From assembly GCF_000271845.1 (NCBI RefSeq), contig NZ_JH719395.1, forward strand, positions 3,792,361 to 3,856,360: DNA of 64,000 nt, given 5' to 3'. Below are positions 55,718-64,000 of the stretch, piece by piece. The notes below the pieces were generated by a model. That model saw only the letters and a list, made by a program, of their open reading frames with translations, was not told where the DNA came from and made no database searches. Origin of the DNA: Rhizobium leguminosarum bv. trifolii WSM2297 (lineage in GTDB: Bacteria; Pseudomonadota; Alphaproteobacteria; Rhizobiales; Rhizobiaceae). A program made the translations under genes and the position numbers. How positions within the stretch are numbered: position 1 is the first letter of the stretch; each line of letters starts with the position of its first letter.

Positions 55718-56734
55718 TTAGGCCGGAGGACGGCTCGTCACCGCAACCTTCCGGCGCGGCGTGGTGATTTCATGGATGATCGCGCCGCCGATCGACGAGA
55801 GCACCAGCGCCAGGACCACGAAGAGCACCGGCTGCTTGAAGATGCCGATCGGCAGGCGGTCGGCGGCGACCCTCAGGAAAGCCAGCGTGAAGGCGTGGGT
55901 GATATAGATGCTGTAGGAGCAGTCGCCGAGATAGTTCAGCCATGCGAGGACCGGCAGCCTGGAAAAGTCGATGGAAACGGCGCCATAGACGATGAAGATC
56001 GCCGGAATCCCCCAGGCGTAGAACCGGCTTTCCGGCCGCATCAGCGCCTCGTTGATGAAGAGGAACGCAAAGCCCATGGCAAGTGCTGCCCATGCCCAGC
56101 GGTTCGGCAGAAGCATTTTCTGCCGGTAGAGCCAGCCGAGCACGACGCCGGCGAGAAACTCCAGGATGATCGGCTCGCCGTAGAACCGGGTCGCCGTCGT
56201 TTCCGACAGCAGCCGGCAGGCGATCAGGATGACGGCGAAGACGGCAAACATTGCCGGGATGCGACGGGTTTCCGAGAGCGGCAGCAGCAGCGCGAAAATG
56301 AGATAGAAGAACATCTCGTAATTCAGCGTCCAGCCTGGCACGACGACAGGGGTGATGGTGCTCGGATCGGCGGGATTGGCCCATGGCAGAAAGAGCAGCG
56401 AGGCAATCAAATGCGGCAGGTCGAACACTGTCGATTTCAGCAATGACGGGGCCACCAGCGCCACGACAGCCGAAAACAGCGTTGCCAGCCAATAGAGCGG
56501 GACGATGCGTTTGATGCGCCGGCGGGCGAAATCGATGGGGCTCATCGCCCGTCCGCTCGTCGTCAGCCACATCACGAGACCGCTGAGCACGAAGAAGATG
56601 TCGACGCCGGTCTCACCATAGACGAAGGCAGTGGCATCGAGCGCCGGATTGACCTTGGCAAGCTGCAATATCGCGTGGAAATAGACGACCATCAGCGCCG
56701 CGACGGCGCGCAGATATTGAAGCTGGACAAGCAT
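55718..56734 (-). CDS. Acyltransferase-3 family membrane protein (ExoZ-like)
   Basis: 338 residues with about ten membrane helices. Family marks: LQYLRAVAALMVVYFHA at the N-terminus with the catalytic-type His, GVDIFFVLSGLVMW, and FARRRIKRIVPLYW. These proteins O-acylate surface polysaccharides; ExoZ acetylates succinoglycan. It lies 46 bases after the Wzy-like gene, so it may acylate the polymer made by this cluster (inference). Confidence 0.88.
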   Translation of the reverse strand: MLVQLQYLRAVAALMVVYFHAILQLAKVNPALDATAFVYGETGVDIFFVLSGLVMWLTTSGRAMSPIDFARRRIKRIVPLYWLATLFSAVVALVAPSLLKSTVFDLPHLIASLLFLPWANPADPSTITPVVVPGWTLNYEMFFYLIFALLLPLSETRRIPAMFAVFAVILIACRLLSETTATRFYGEPIILEFLAGVVLGWLYRQKMLLPNRWAWAALAMGFAFLFINEALMRPESRFYAWGIPAIFIVYGAVSIDFSRLPVLAWLNYLGDCSYSIYITHAFTLAFLRVAADRLPIGIFKQPVLFVVLALVLSSIGGAIIHEITTPRRKVAVTSRPPA

Positions 56735-56780
56735 CCGGTGTCTTGCTCCTCGGGCTCGCGCGGGCGCCGTGCCGCTGCGG

Positions 56781-58055
56781 TCAACTCTTTACATCCGCCG
56801 CACGATCCTGCCGGAGGCGCGGGCTGTCGTGGAAGCGCATAAATCCGACGACGAACCACAGGAGCCCGGCGATCTTCATCGAGAAAACCGCGGTGCCCCC
56901 GATCATCATATTCAGAAAAATGAAAAGAGAAAGTGAATGGGCGCAACGCCGCTGCGCCGCCGTGCGCCCGGCCGGAAAGAGGCAGACGAACAGCCATAGG
57001 GCGATGACGCCGAAGATCGTCGCCGCGTAGATCAAGTAGACATAGCCGCTGTCGGCGAATTCGGCGACCCGGTCGACCGAAAGCCCGAGAATGGCGAGCG
57101 GATCGAGCTCCATGATCTTCTTCATCGTCAGGTTGATGCGGCCGGTGAAATTGTCGCCGGTCGCATTGGGTTTCAAGGTGTAGACGATAAACCCCGCAAC
57201 GACGATCAGCGGCATCAGCGCCAGATTGAAATTCCTCGGGATCTTCGGAAAGACGAAATAGCCGACGATGCAGGCAAAACAGAAGATCAGCATCGTGCGG
57301 GTGTCGTTCGTCACCAGGATCAGCACCGCCGTGCCGATGAACAGCAGCCGGTCCCAGCGGCCTATTCTTTCCCACATGGAAATCAGATAGATCGCGATCA
57401 CGCCGCAGAAATTGGCGAGCGAGACCTGTTCGAGGAAGATCGACGACGAGCGGTGGTCGATGATGCCGAAGGAGAAACGCTCGGGAAAACCGAGTGCGTT
57501 CTGGAACAGGCCCGTCGTGTTGTAGCTCAGCGGCAGCAGCCCGCGCGTATTGGCGAAATAATCGGACGGATGCACGATGCTGACATAGAACGGCACGCTG
57601 ACGATCTCGAAGATCAGGAAGATCATGACGGCAAGGCTTGCCCAGCGAAAGGCGAGCTTCATCGTCTTCTCGTTGCTCCAGCCGCCGAGCCCGGTAAAGC
57701 AGAAGATGATCAGCACGTTGCGGAAATGATCGACGAACAGCATGCGGTTGAGCACGCTGACATAGATCGTCACGACAAGCGTGAACAGCAGGAACAGGAA
57801 AGCCGGCAGATCGGTCTCGTAGATCCCCTTGTGCAGGATGTAGATGATGGCGCTCGCCATGATCAGCCCTTCGCTGGCGGCGACATGCGTCATCGAGAGC
57901 GGCGCGATGTTGTGGTTGACGAAGGCGAGAATGCCGTTGTAGAGCACCGACAGCAGGCCGAGCCAGAGCAGGGTATGATCGGTCCGCGCCGCTTCGCCGG
58001 CTACACTGCCGGCTGCGGGGAAAGCTGCCTTCTGGTCGAGGACCGCCACCATCAA
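56781..58055 (-). CDS. Wzy / O-antigen ligase-like polysaccharide protein
   Basis: 424 residues with about ten to twelve membrane segments, including ILILVTNDTRTMLIFCFACIVGYFVF and FLLFTLVVTIYVSVLNRMLFVDHFR. The large periplasmic loop has the Arg-rich TNDTRTM stretch typical of the O-antigen ligase/polymerase (PF04932-like) family, to which ExoQ also belongs. Its ATG overlaps the GH5 gene stop, so the two are coupled. Confidence 0.8.
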   Translation of the reverse strand: MMVAVLDQKAAFPAAGSVAGEAARTDHTLLWLGLLSVLYNGILAFVNHNIAPLSMTHVAASEGLIMASAIIYILHKGIYETDLPAFLFLLFTLVVTIYVSVLNRMLFVDHFRNVLIIFCFTGLGGWSNEKTMKLAFRWASLAVMIFLIFEIVSVPFYVSIVHPSDYFANTRGLLPLSYNTTGLFQNALGFPERFSFGIIDHRSSSIFLEQVSLANFCGVIAIYLISMWERIGRWDRLLFIGTAVLILVTNDTRTMLIFCFACIVGYFVFPKIPRNFNLALMPLIVVAGFIVYTLKPNATGDNFTGRINLTMKKIMELDPLAILGLSVDRVAEFADSGYVYLIYAATIFGVIALWLFVCLFPAGRTAAQRRCAHSLSLFIFLNMMIGGTAVFSMKIAGLLWFVVGFMRFHDSPRLRQDRAADVKS

Positions 58056-59101
58056 TGCCCCACCGGCTTGACAGCGCTGCAGGCGCCGGCTTTGGCTTTT
58101 GCCGAATTGGCGAGAAGCCGCATCTGCGGCCGTTCCGTGCCCTTTCGCGGCTGGACGTTGAACGGCTCATCGGGCGGCCACCATTCGCCCCCGGCCCAAT
58201 AAGACCAGCCGAGCCAGGCGTCGCCATTATCGGACATGGTGGAATAGATCTCGGTCAGCCCGCTCATGCAGTCCTTGTCGGCAGAGACGCCGAATTCGCC
58301 GAGAAAGCCGCGCTTGTGGTTCTTCTTCAGCCAGGCGGTGACGCCGGCGATCGCTTCGACCGCGGCGTTGGCACCCTCGCAGGTCGGATGCGTTCCGGAG
58401 GAATCGACGTCGAGATACTGGTGAACCTCGTAAGCGTAGAAGTCGAGCGGATCGCGCACGCCGAGCATCACCGTGCCGTTGGCGCCGCCGATCACGTCCT
58501 GTTCCCAGCTGTGAGCGCCGCTCCAGGCGGTGCCTGGCACCAGGATGAGGTTGCGGGCGCCGACGGCGCGGATGCTGCGGATCGCCGCATTGGCGGCATC
58601 GAGCCAGTCCGTCGCCTTGATATCGTGCGGCTCGTTCATCAGGCCGAAGAGCACGCCGTCCTGATTGGCGAATTCGACCGCAAGCCTTGCCCAGAAATCA
58701 CCAAAGGCGGCATCCGACGCCGGCGCCGTGCCGATCTGCGTCTTGTCGTAATAGCCGAAATTATGCGGGTCGAGCAGCACGGCCATGCCGTGCTTGCGGA
58801 TCAGCCCGACGGTATCCTTGATCCGCTTGAGTTCGTCCTCGTCGAGCCGGCCGCCGAGCGCCGGCTGCAGCCGCTCCCAACGGAAGGGCAGCCGGACGAT
58901 CGTCATGCCCTTTTGGGCGAAATATCCGATCGTGTCTTCGCTGGGGTAGGTGTAATTCGTCCCGTAAATGCCGTCGCGCTCGCCATATTCGCCGCCGGAA
59001 AGATTGACGCCGCGATAACAGGGCGGGTCGGCCGCAAGGGTCGGCGAGGGGACGAGAGCGGCCGCAAGCAGCAGCGCCGTCAGATGTCGTCTCGTCCTCA
59101 T
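58052..59101 (-). CDS. Secreted glycoside hydrolase family 5 (endoglucanase-like)
   Basis: 349 residues. Signal peptide about 1-23 (ends TLAADPPC). The TIM-barrel catalytic residues of GH5 are E157 in LFGLMNEPHD (acid/base) and E269 in FLGEFGVSADKDC (nucleophile). Also seen: GMTIVRLPFRWERLQPAL and YEVHQYLDVDSSGTH. GAGGAG lies 5 bases before ATG 59101. It likely cuts a beta-glucan-type polymer in the periplasm or outside, perhaps trimming the product of the neighbouring Wzy-like protein (inference). Confidence 0.9.
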   Translation of the reverse strand: MRTRRHLTALLLAAALVPSPTLAADPPCYRGVNLSGGEYGERDGIYGTNYTYPSEDTIGYFAQKGMTIVRLPFRWERLQPALGGRLDEDELKRIKDTVGLIRKHGMAVLLDPHNFGYYDKTQIGTAPASDAAFGDFWARLAVEFANQDGVLFGLMNEPHDIKATDWLDAANAAIRSIRAVGARNLILVPGTAWSGAHSWEQDVIGGANGTVMLGVRDPLDFYAYEVHQYLDVDSSGTHPTCEGANAAVEAIAGVTAWLKKNHKRGFLGEFGVSADKDCMSGLTEIYSTMSDNGDAWLGWSYWAGGEWWPPDEPFNVQPRKGTERPQMRLLANSAKAKAGACSAVKPVGH

Positions 59102-59236
59102 GGCACTCCTCGCAATCGCGGCAAATCGCAACATCGGCGTCGCTGAGATTATTTTAACGGTCCGTTAGCTAAGAATTTCTAAAGTCTGAGCACCTCGGCT
59201 TCAGTCTTTCACGCTGGGCAGGACACGAGTGCGCGT
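59102..59236. promoter_or_regulatory. Divergent promoter region GH5 / Wzz-like
   Basis: 135 bases between divergent genes of the polysaccharide cluster. It contains the AT-rich ATTATTTTAACGGTCCGTTAGC around 59149-59170, with an imperfect dyad AACGG/CCGTT (59156-59160 with 59162-59166). A shared regulator could act here. Confidence 0.4.
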
Positions 59237-60859
59237 ATGAACCAGTATGACAGGAACAGGGTAAGCCGGCTCCCTGGCTGGCGCAGTTATGAGTCGCCTC
59301 AGACTGCGCCGGAAGGCGTGCGCTTGCGCAGTCCTGTGGTCCGTCCGGATGATTTCGTCTCTCCGGCGCCAGAACCCACCCCGCCTGCCTTTGTGCCGCC
59401 GCCGGCAAGTGTTGCGCAAACCCGCCAAACCGAGCGCCAGGCGCCTCCGCCGCCGGCTGCGCCCACGAAACAGCCGGTCGTGGACACGCCATCGAGCGCA
59501 ATGCCCGCGCCTGCCGCACCGCTTCTCGACCTGCGTTCCAGCGTCGCCGCGATCTGGAGCCGGCGGTTGGTCGTGCTTGGACTTGCCCTTCTCGGCGCCG
59601 CTGCCGGCGGGGTCGTAGCGCCCACCATCGGGCAGAAATTCACCGCCGTCAGCAGCCTCTATTTCGATCCGCGCCAGATCGGCCTTGCCGATGCGGGCGC
59701 GCAGTCTTCGGGGCCTTCGCCGGAAATGATCTCGACGCTGATCGACAGCCAGGTGCAGATCCTGACCTCGGGCAATGTGCTGCGCCGCGTCGTCGAGACC
59801 ATGAAGCTCGACCAGGATCCGGAATTCACCGGCGGCCGCACCGATGGCGCCGCCGTGATCGGCGCCCTGCAGAAGGCGCTGGTCATTACCCGCCAGGCCA
59901 GCACCTATGTCGTCTCGCTTGCGGCGACGACCAACGATCCCGAGAAATCCGCAAGGCTTGCCAACCAGGTCGTCACCTCCTTCACCGCGGAAGAAAACAG
60001 CGCCTCGAACGGCATCTACGAAAACACCTCCTCGACGCTTGACGGACGTCTCGACGATCTGCGCCAGAAGGTGCTGGAGGCCGAGCAGGCTGTCGAAACC
60101 TTCCGCGCCGACAACGACATGGCCGCGACCGAAGGCAATCTGATTTCCGATCAGCGGCTTGTCTCGCTGAACACGATGCTGGTGACGGCGCAGGAAAAAA
60201 CCATCCAGGCCAAGGCTCGCGCCGATGCCGTCGCCGATCTTCGCGTCGAGGACATCGTTGCCGGCAACCAGGCGGAGGGTGGCGTCACTTCGCCGCTGGT
60301 CAGCCTGCGTCAGCAATATGCCACCCAGGCCGCCGCCGTCGGCAGCCTCGAAAGCCAGATGGGCACGCGCCACCCGCGCCTACAGGCGGCCCGCTCCTCG
60401 CTGCAGAGCATATCAGGCGAAATCAAGGGCGAATTGCAGCGGCTCGCCACGTCGGCAAGAGGCGAATACGAGCAGGCGAAGGCTGCCGAGGACAGCATCG
60501 CCAAGGAGCTTGCCGTGCAGAAGGCGCTACAGGCGAGCACCTCGGACAAGCAGGTGGAACTGAACGAATTGCAGCGCAAGGCGACGGCGGCGCGCGATAT
60601 CTACGAGACGGTGCTGAAACGCTCTAGCCAGACGAGCGAGGAGCAGAACCTCAACCAGAGTAACATTCGCGTCATCTCGCCGGCCGAGCCGCCGGTCAAG
60701 GCAGACGGCCCGGGAAAGAAAATCCTGCTGGTCGCCGGCATCATCGGCGGACTTCTCGCCGGTTTTGTCGTCGGCGCCGGCTTTGCGATCCTCGCCGGCC
60801 TCTTCAGCCACCCCGTCGTCAGAAGTTATTTCAGGAAATCGCCCGCAACCGCCGCTTGA
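59237..60859 (+). CDS. Polysaccharide co-polymerase (Wzz/ExoP N-terminal type), no kinase domain
   Basis: 540 residues. A Pro/Ala-rich cytoplasmic N-terminus (about 35-95) precedes TM1 at about 110-130 and a long periplasmic coiled-coil-rich domain (for example DDLRQKVLEAEQAVETFRADNDM; AEDSIAKELAVQKALQASTSDKQVELNELQRKATAARDIYETVL). The P-rich motif SPAEPPVKADGPGKK stands before TM2 at about 497-520. The protein ends 20 residues later, so the BY-kinase domain of full ExoP/Wzc is absent. It probably controls chain length. Confidence 0.88.
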   Translation: MNQYDRNRVSRLPGWRSYESPQTAPEGVRLRSPVVRPDDFVSPAPEPTPPAFVPPPASVAQTRQTERQAPPPPAAPTKQPVVDTPSSAMPAPAAPLLDLRSSVAAIWSRRLVVLGLALLGAAAGGVVAPTIGQKFTAVSSLYFDPRQIGLADAGAQSSGPSPEMISTLIDSQVQILTSGNVLRRVVETMKLDQDPEFTGGRTDGAAVIGALQKALVITRQASTYVVSLAATTNDPEKSARLANQVVTSFTAEENSASNGIYENTSSTLDGRLDDLRQKVLEAEQAVETFRADNDMAATEGNLISDQRLVSLNTMLVTAQEKTIQAKARADAVADLRVEDIVAGNQAEGGVTSPLVSLRQQYATQAAAVGSLESQMGTRHPRLQAARSSLQSISGEIKGELQRLATSARGEYEQAKAAEDSIAKELAVQKALQASTSDKQVELNELQRKATAARDIYETVLKRSSQTSEEQNLNQSNIRVISPAEPPVKADGPGKKILLVAGIIGGLLAGFVVGAGFAILAGLFSHPVVRSYFRKSPATAA

Positions 60860-60919
60860 TGACCGCGATCGGTTTCCCTACATCCTGTGATGTGGCCTAC
60901 TGAGGGCAGGAGAATTCCC

Positions 60920-61252
60920 ATGCGGCTTGTAATGATGCTTCTGACGTCGCTAATTGCCGTGTCTAGCCTTGCGCCCGCGTCCGCCTTTGCCGTCGATTGG
61001 ACAAAATCGCTCGATTCCGGCGTTCAGCCCCTCTACCCCTACAAGGGCCTGCCCGGCGTCAAGGCGCAGCCGGACAAGAAGGAGGAGGAATCCTATAAAT
61101 GCCGCACTGAAACCGTTCAGATCCGCCGCCGCTACGACGAGATCTTCCGCTCCGGCGGCATGCCGACGCTGATGTATGTCTGCGAACGCGACGGTTTTGT
61201 CACCACGGGCGGCAAGGTGCCGTTGCGCGGTCATTACCAGCCGGTGCGGTAG
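60920..61252 (+). CDS. Small secreted protein
   Basis: 110 residues from ATG 60920 (CAGGAGA 7 bases before). Signal peptide about 1-24 (ASAFA/VDW). The mature part has two Cys (YKCRTETV, MYVCERDGF), which could form a disulfide bridge. No family recognised. It follows the Wzz-like gene by about 60 bases and may be cotranscribed. The end overlaps the convergent GNAT gene by 53 bases. Confidence 0.72.
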   Translation: MRLVMMLLTSLIAVSSLAPASAFAVDWTKSLDSGVQPLYPYKGLPGVKAQPDKKEEESYKCRTETVQIRRRYDEIFRSGGMPTLMYVCERDGFVTTGGKVPLRGHYQPVR

Positions 61253-61931
61253 GCGCTGGAGGCGTTGAGAAAGCTCCTGGATGCGCCTGCCGGAAATGTT
61301 CGACCGGAAGCTCCATCCTCAGATAGTCGAAGCCGGCATTCGCGTCCGATCGATCGACGATCGAATATTTGACGGCGCCCTGTTCCTCGGTGCGTCGCAG
61401 CGGCAGGCTTTCGGCTGCGGCAAAGCCCAGCCGCTTGTAAAGGCCGATCGCTTTTTCGTTGTGAGAGAAGACGTGCAGCTTGGCCGTTTCGGCGCCAAGC
61501 CCGGAAAACATCCACTCCAGCATTGTCATGCCGCAATGGAACATCAGATTGCGGATATCGCTCGCCCGGGCGCGGATGACGTTGTCGAATTCGGCGGCGC
61601 CAGGCCGGATGTTGCAGAGGCCGAAATTGCCGAATCGGTTTCCGCCGGGATCGCAAATGACGAACAGGATTCGGTCGGCGGCGGGCAGCGAGATGGTCTC
61701 GAGCCACTGCCGCGTGCGTTCCTCGGTGGCGCTGAACTGGGTGAGGAAAAACGGCATCGACTGGTTGCGCCACCTCGTCAGGTCGTCGATCAGGTCGGGC
61801 TCGTCGAGCATCGACCTGTCGATACATTGCAGGTCGCCCACGTGCCTGCCGCTATCGTCGCTGATCGGCAGGCGGAGCCGTCTGGCCGGATCCGCATTGT
61901 CCTTGAGGCTGACGATATCGACCTGCGCCAT
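61200..61931 (-). CDS. GNAT acetyltransferase with C-terminal extension
   Basis: 243 residues. The GNAT fold spans about residues 15-190: RWRNQSMPFFLTQFSATEERTRQWLE resembles the PseH/RimJ-like start, and FSHNEKAIGLYKRLGFAAAESLPL is the acetyl-CoA-side C-terminal motif. The tail is Pro/Ala-rich. It follows the CmcI-like and DegT genes on the same strand with a 24-base gap. This suggests it N-acetylates an amino sugar made by the DegT enzyme (inference). Confidence 0.85.
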   Translation of the reverse strand: MAQVDIVSLKDNADPARRLRLPISDDSGRHVGDLQCIDRSMLDEPDLIDDLTRWRNQSMPFFLTQFSATEERTRQWLETISLPAADRILFVICDPGGNRFGNFGLCNIRPGAAEFDNVIRARASDIRNLMFHCGMTMLEWMFSGLGAETAKLHVFSHNEKAIGLYKRLGFAAAESLPLRRTEEQGAVKYSIVDRSDANAGFDYLRMELPVEHFRQAHPGAFSTPPAPTAPAGNDRATAPCRPW

Positions 61932-61955
61932 GAACGACGATCCCCGATTGTCCGC

Positions 61956-62714
61956 TCACGCCTTGCGGCAGACGCAGTAACCGCCCGGCGAGGAAGACAG
62001 CACCAGCTTGCCGTTCAGCACCGGATCGACTTCGAAACGGTCGGTTTCCGTCAGATAGTCGGTGACAGCCTTCAGCGGTTCATTGCCGCGCAGCCAGACC
62101 TTGGAGCGCTTTGTGAATGCTTGTTCCTCGGTCAGGTGGCCGATGAGCGTGTCGGCGACGACGAGGTAGCAGCCTTCCGTTACCAGCGGACCGTAGGAGC
62201 GGCATTCGGCCAGAACGTGCTCGTAGGAATGGTCGCTGTCGAGCACCACCATCACCCGGGCGCCCGGTGGAATCTCGGCCTTCACGGCGGCAAGCACGTC
62301 GTCGTCGACGGAACCGCCCTGGATCATCTTGATCCGGCTCGACATCGGATGGGATTCGATCGACTCGCGATTATGGGCGCGGATGTCGATGTCGACGCCG
62401 ACAACTTTGGCCCTGTCGTTGCCCGTGGCGGCGAGGATCGACGCCATGAAGATCAGCGAGCCACCGCGCGCGATGCCGGTCTCGATGATGACGTCGGGCT
62501 TGGTCGCCCAGATGACTTCCTGGGTCGCCAGGATATCAACCGGAAGCTGGATAATTGGTACCCCCATCCATGACCACAAATAGAAGTAGTCGAATTTGTC
62601 GAGCCCGATCAGCGTGTTGAGCGATTGTTGGAAACTTGCCTCGTCCTTGCCGAGCGCAAGTGACATTTCCCGCTTGTGGGCTTCGAATTCGAGACGATCG
62701 TCCTTCGTGGTCAT
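61956..62714 (-). CDS. CmcI-like methyltransferase/hydroxylase
   Basis: 252 residues from ATG 62714. Cephalosporin hydroxylase-like family (PF04989): the SAM-site region VIIETGIARGGSLIFMASIL, then KVVGVDIDIRAHNR and GARVMVVLDSDHSYEHVLAECRSYGPLV with the conserved DSDH. Members occur in natural-product and polysaccharide clusters and are mostly SAM-dependent methyltransferase folds. The exact reaction here is unknown. It lies 32 bases after the DegT gene. Confidence 0.88.
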   Translation of the reverse strand: MTTKDDRLEFEAHKREMSLALGKDEASFQQSLNTLIGLDKFDYFYLWSWMGVPIIQLPVDILATQEVIWATKPDVIIETGIARGGSLIFMASILAATGNDRAKVVGVDIDIRAHNRESIESHPMSSRIKMIQGGSVDDDVLAAVKAEIPPGARVMVVLDSDHSYEHVLAECRSYGPLVTEGCYLVVADTLIGHLTEEQAFTKRSKVWLRGNEPLKAVTDYLTETDRFEVDPVLNGKLVLSSSPGGYCVCRKA

Positions 62715-62746
62715 GACTGTTCTTTGTCCTTTGCTGTAGGGCTGTC

Positions 62747-63895
62747 TCAGATCGACTGCCGCAATGCCGTGCTGTTGTGGTAAATCCGCCCGGCCGCCAC
62801 ATCGAGCAGCGTTGCCGCCACCCGATCGATATCGGCCTCGCTCATGTCGTGATAGCTGGGCAGGTTGATCGCGCGGCCCGGAATGCTCCAGGCGTTCACG
62901 TTCTCTGGCCGATCCTCGAACATCTCGAGGCTGGACAGGGGATAGAAGAAGACGCGCGCGTCGATATTGGCGGTCTCGAAGGCCTGCTGCATCATCTCGC
63001 GGGTGGTACCCGTCGACGGATGAAAGACCGCGGTCGGCATCCAAGCGCCGTTGATCGTGCCGCTATATTCCGGGTTCATCGAGATGCCGGGCAAGGCGGA
63101 AAGCCGGACCATATAGGCCGCCAGGATCTCCCGCTTGCGGGCGACGAGTTCTTCGATGCGTTCGAGCTGTGCGCAGCCGATGGCCGCCTGGATGTTGGAC
63201 ATCTTGTACTTGAAGCCGATCTCGTCGGGCCAGAACTGCTTGGTTTGGCCGCGAGCCCGGCCGTGGTTGCTGAGCGTCAGCACCCGTTCGTAAAGCGCGG
63301 CGTCGTTAGTGACGAACATGCCGCCCTCGCCCGTCGTCAACGTCTTGGTGCCGTGGAAAGAGAAGGTACCGAAGGCACCCATCGAGCCGGCCCGGCGGCC
63401 ATTCCAGACGGAGCCGACCGCTTCCGCCGCGTCCTCGATCACCGGGATGCCGGTGCGCTTGCCGATCTCGAGCAGCGCATCCATATTGCAAAGATTGCCG
63501 TAGATGTGGGTCGCGATAATCGCCTTGGTCTTCGGAGTGATGTGCCGCTCGACCTCGCTCGGATCGATGCACCAGGAATCCGGCAGCACGTCGGCGAAGA
63601 CCGGCTTGGCGCCGAGATGGACGATCGGCGAGACGGTGGCGACCCAGTTGGTGTCAGCGAGGATGACTTCGTCACCTGCGCCGACACCGAGGGCGGCCAG
63701 GCCCATGTGCATGGCGCCGGTGCAGCTCGATGTCGCAATAGCGAAGTCACTGCCGAGATAGGTCTTGAAGTCGCGTTCGAAGCGATTGATGTAGTCGTAG
63801 CAGCGTGCGCCCCAGCCGGTCGCTGCCGCATCCGTGGCATAATCGGTTTCAAGCTGGGTGATGGAAGGCTTGGTGTAGAAGATCCTGTTTGTCAT
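62747..63895 (-). CDS. DegT/DnrJ/EryC1/StrS sugar aminotransferase
   Basis: 382 residues, PLP fold type I. The aldimine Lys is K184 in SFHGTKTLTTGEGG; D155 in VIEDAAEAVG binds the PLP ring nitrogen. Also present: ATSSCTGAMHMGLAALGVGAGDEV and ATHIYGNLCNMDAL. Similar to perosamine/PseC-type enzymes that aminate NDP-4-keto sugars. The start has no strong ribosome site (AGAAATTAG upstream). The remaining 105 bases to the window edge show no gene. Confidence 0.92.
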   Translation of the reverse strand: MTNRIFYTKPSITQLETDYATDAAATGWGARCYDYINRFERDFKTYLGSDFAIATSSCTGAMHMGLAALGVGAGDEVILADTNWVATVSPIVHLGAKPVFADVLPDSWCIDPSEVERHITPKTKAIIATHIYGNLCNMDALLEIGKRTGIPVIEDAAEAVGSVWNGRRAGSMGAFGTFSFHGTKTLTTGEGGMFVTNDAALYERVLTLSNHGRARGQTKQFWPDEIGFKYKMSNIQAAIGCAQLERIEELVARKREILAAYMVRLSALPGISMNPEYSGTINGAWMPTAVFHPSTGTTREMMQQAFETANIDARVFFYPLSSLEMFEDRPENVNAWSIPGRAINLPSYHDMSEADIDRVAATLLDVAAGRIYHNSTALRQSI

Positions 63896-64000
63896 GCCGC
63901 TAATTTCTGTTGAATTGAAATCAAGACGCAGGCGCCCGCCACGACGCTAGTTTTTGAAACTGGCGCGAGGCTCACATGATGACGTGCCGGGCAAGATCGT

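Overview
The window is chromosomal DNA of an alphaproteobacterium, almost certainly Rhizobium of the R. leguminosarum / R. etli group (inferred). The grounds are high GC, RIME-type palindromic intergenic repeats, alphaproteobacterial gene layouts (YejABEF, a Cpa/Tad pilus locus, a 434-residue PncB) and polysaccharide genes typical of the group. It is gene-dense, and I see no IS element, prophage, CRISPR array or rRNA operon. One tRNA gene (Ser-GGA) is present.

Layout. 0-4 kb (minus strand): the N-terminal part of an MsbA-like ABC exporter cut by the window edge, glucokinase, methylglyoxal synthase and a MepA-type murein endopeptidase. 3.9-10.7 kb (plus): the peptide importer yejABEF, then a GhrA-type 2-hydroxyacid dehydrogenase. 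10.7-15.8 kb: a nested palindromic element, a small membrane protein, pncB, several small genes, an AT-rich orphan membrane protein and tRNA-Ser. 16.1-27.8 kb: a nucleoside uptake and salvage block. It holds a BMP-type ABC importer (binding protein, double ATPase, two permeases), then cdd, a purine nucleoside phosphorylase, deoC and deoA; on the minus strand are an aspartic protease, upp, add and deoB. Nucleosides brought in by the importer would be deaminated and phosphorolysed. The ribose-phosphates would then pass through DeoB and DeoC to central metabolism.

27.9-40.5 kb: a type IVc (Flp/Tad) pilus locus. The plus strand has pilin, cpaA, cpaB, cpaC, cpaD, cpaE, cpaF, tadB and tadC. The minus strand has two TadE-like pseudopilins with a free-standing secretin-N-domain protein, and a separate tadD after a LysE-type exporter. 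40.6-43.5 kb: leucyl aminopeptidase, a short MarR-like regulator and an SH3/NlpC-P60 hydrolase. 43.5-50.7 kb (minus): a P1/DmpA-type peptidase, a LysR regulator, a peptide-type binding protein, two permeases and an amidase. No ATPase gene is present in this unit. 50.8-55.4 kb (minus): a small conserved protein, a 973-residue fusion (APH-type kinase, degenerate M23-like barrel, class III aminotransferase) and purU.

55.7-64 kb: a polysaccharide region. A minus-strand unit encodes a secreted GH5 glycanase, a Wzy/O-antigen-ligase-like protein and an acyltransferase. Divergent from it are a Wzz/ExoP-type chain-length protein without a kinase domain and a small secreted protein. A second minus-strand unit encodes a DegT sugar aminotransferase, a CmcI-like methyltransferase/hydroxylase and a GNAT acetyltransferase, and may continue past the window edge.

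The least ordinary items are the kinase/barrel/aminotransferase fusion, the polysaccharide decoration genes and the nested palindromic element that supplies the ghrA stop codon.
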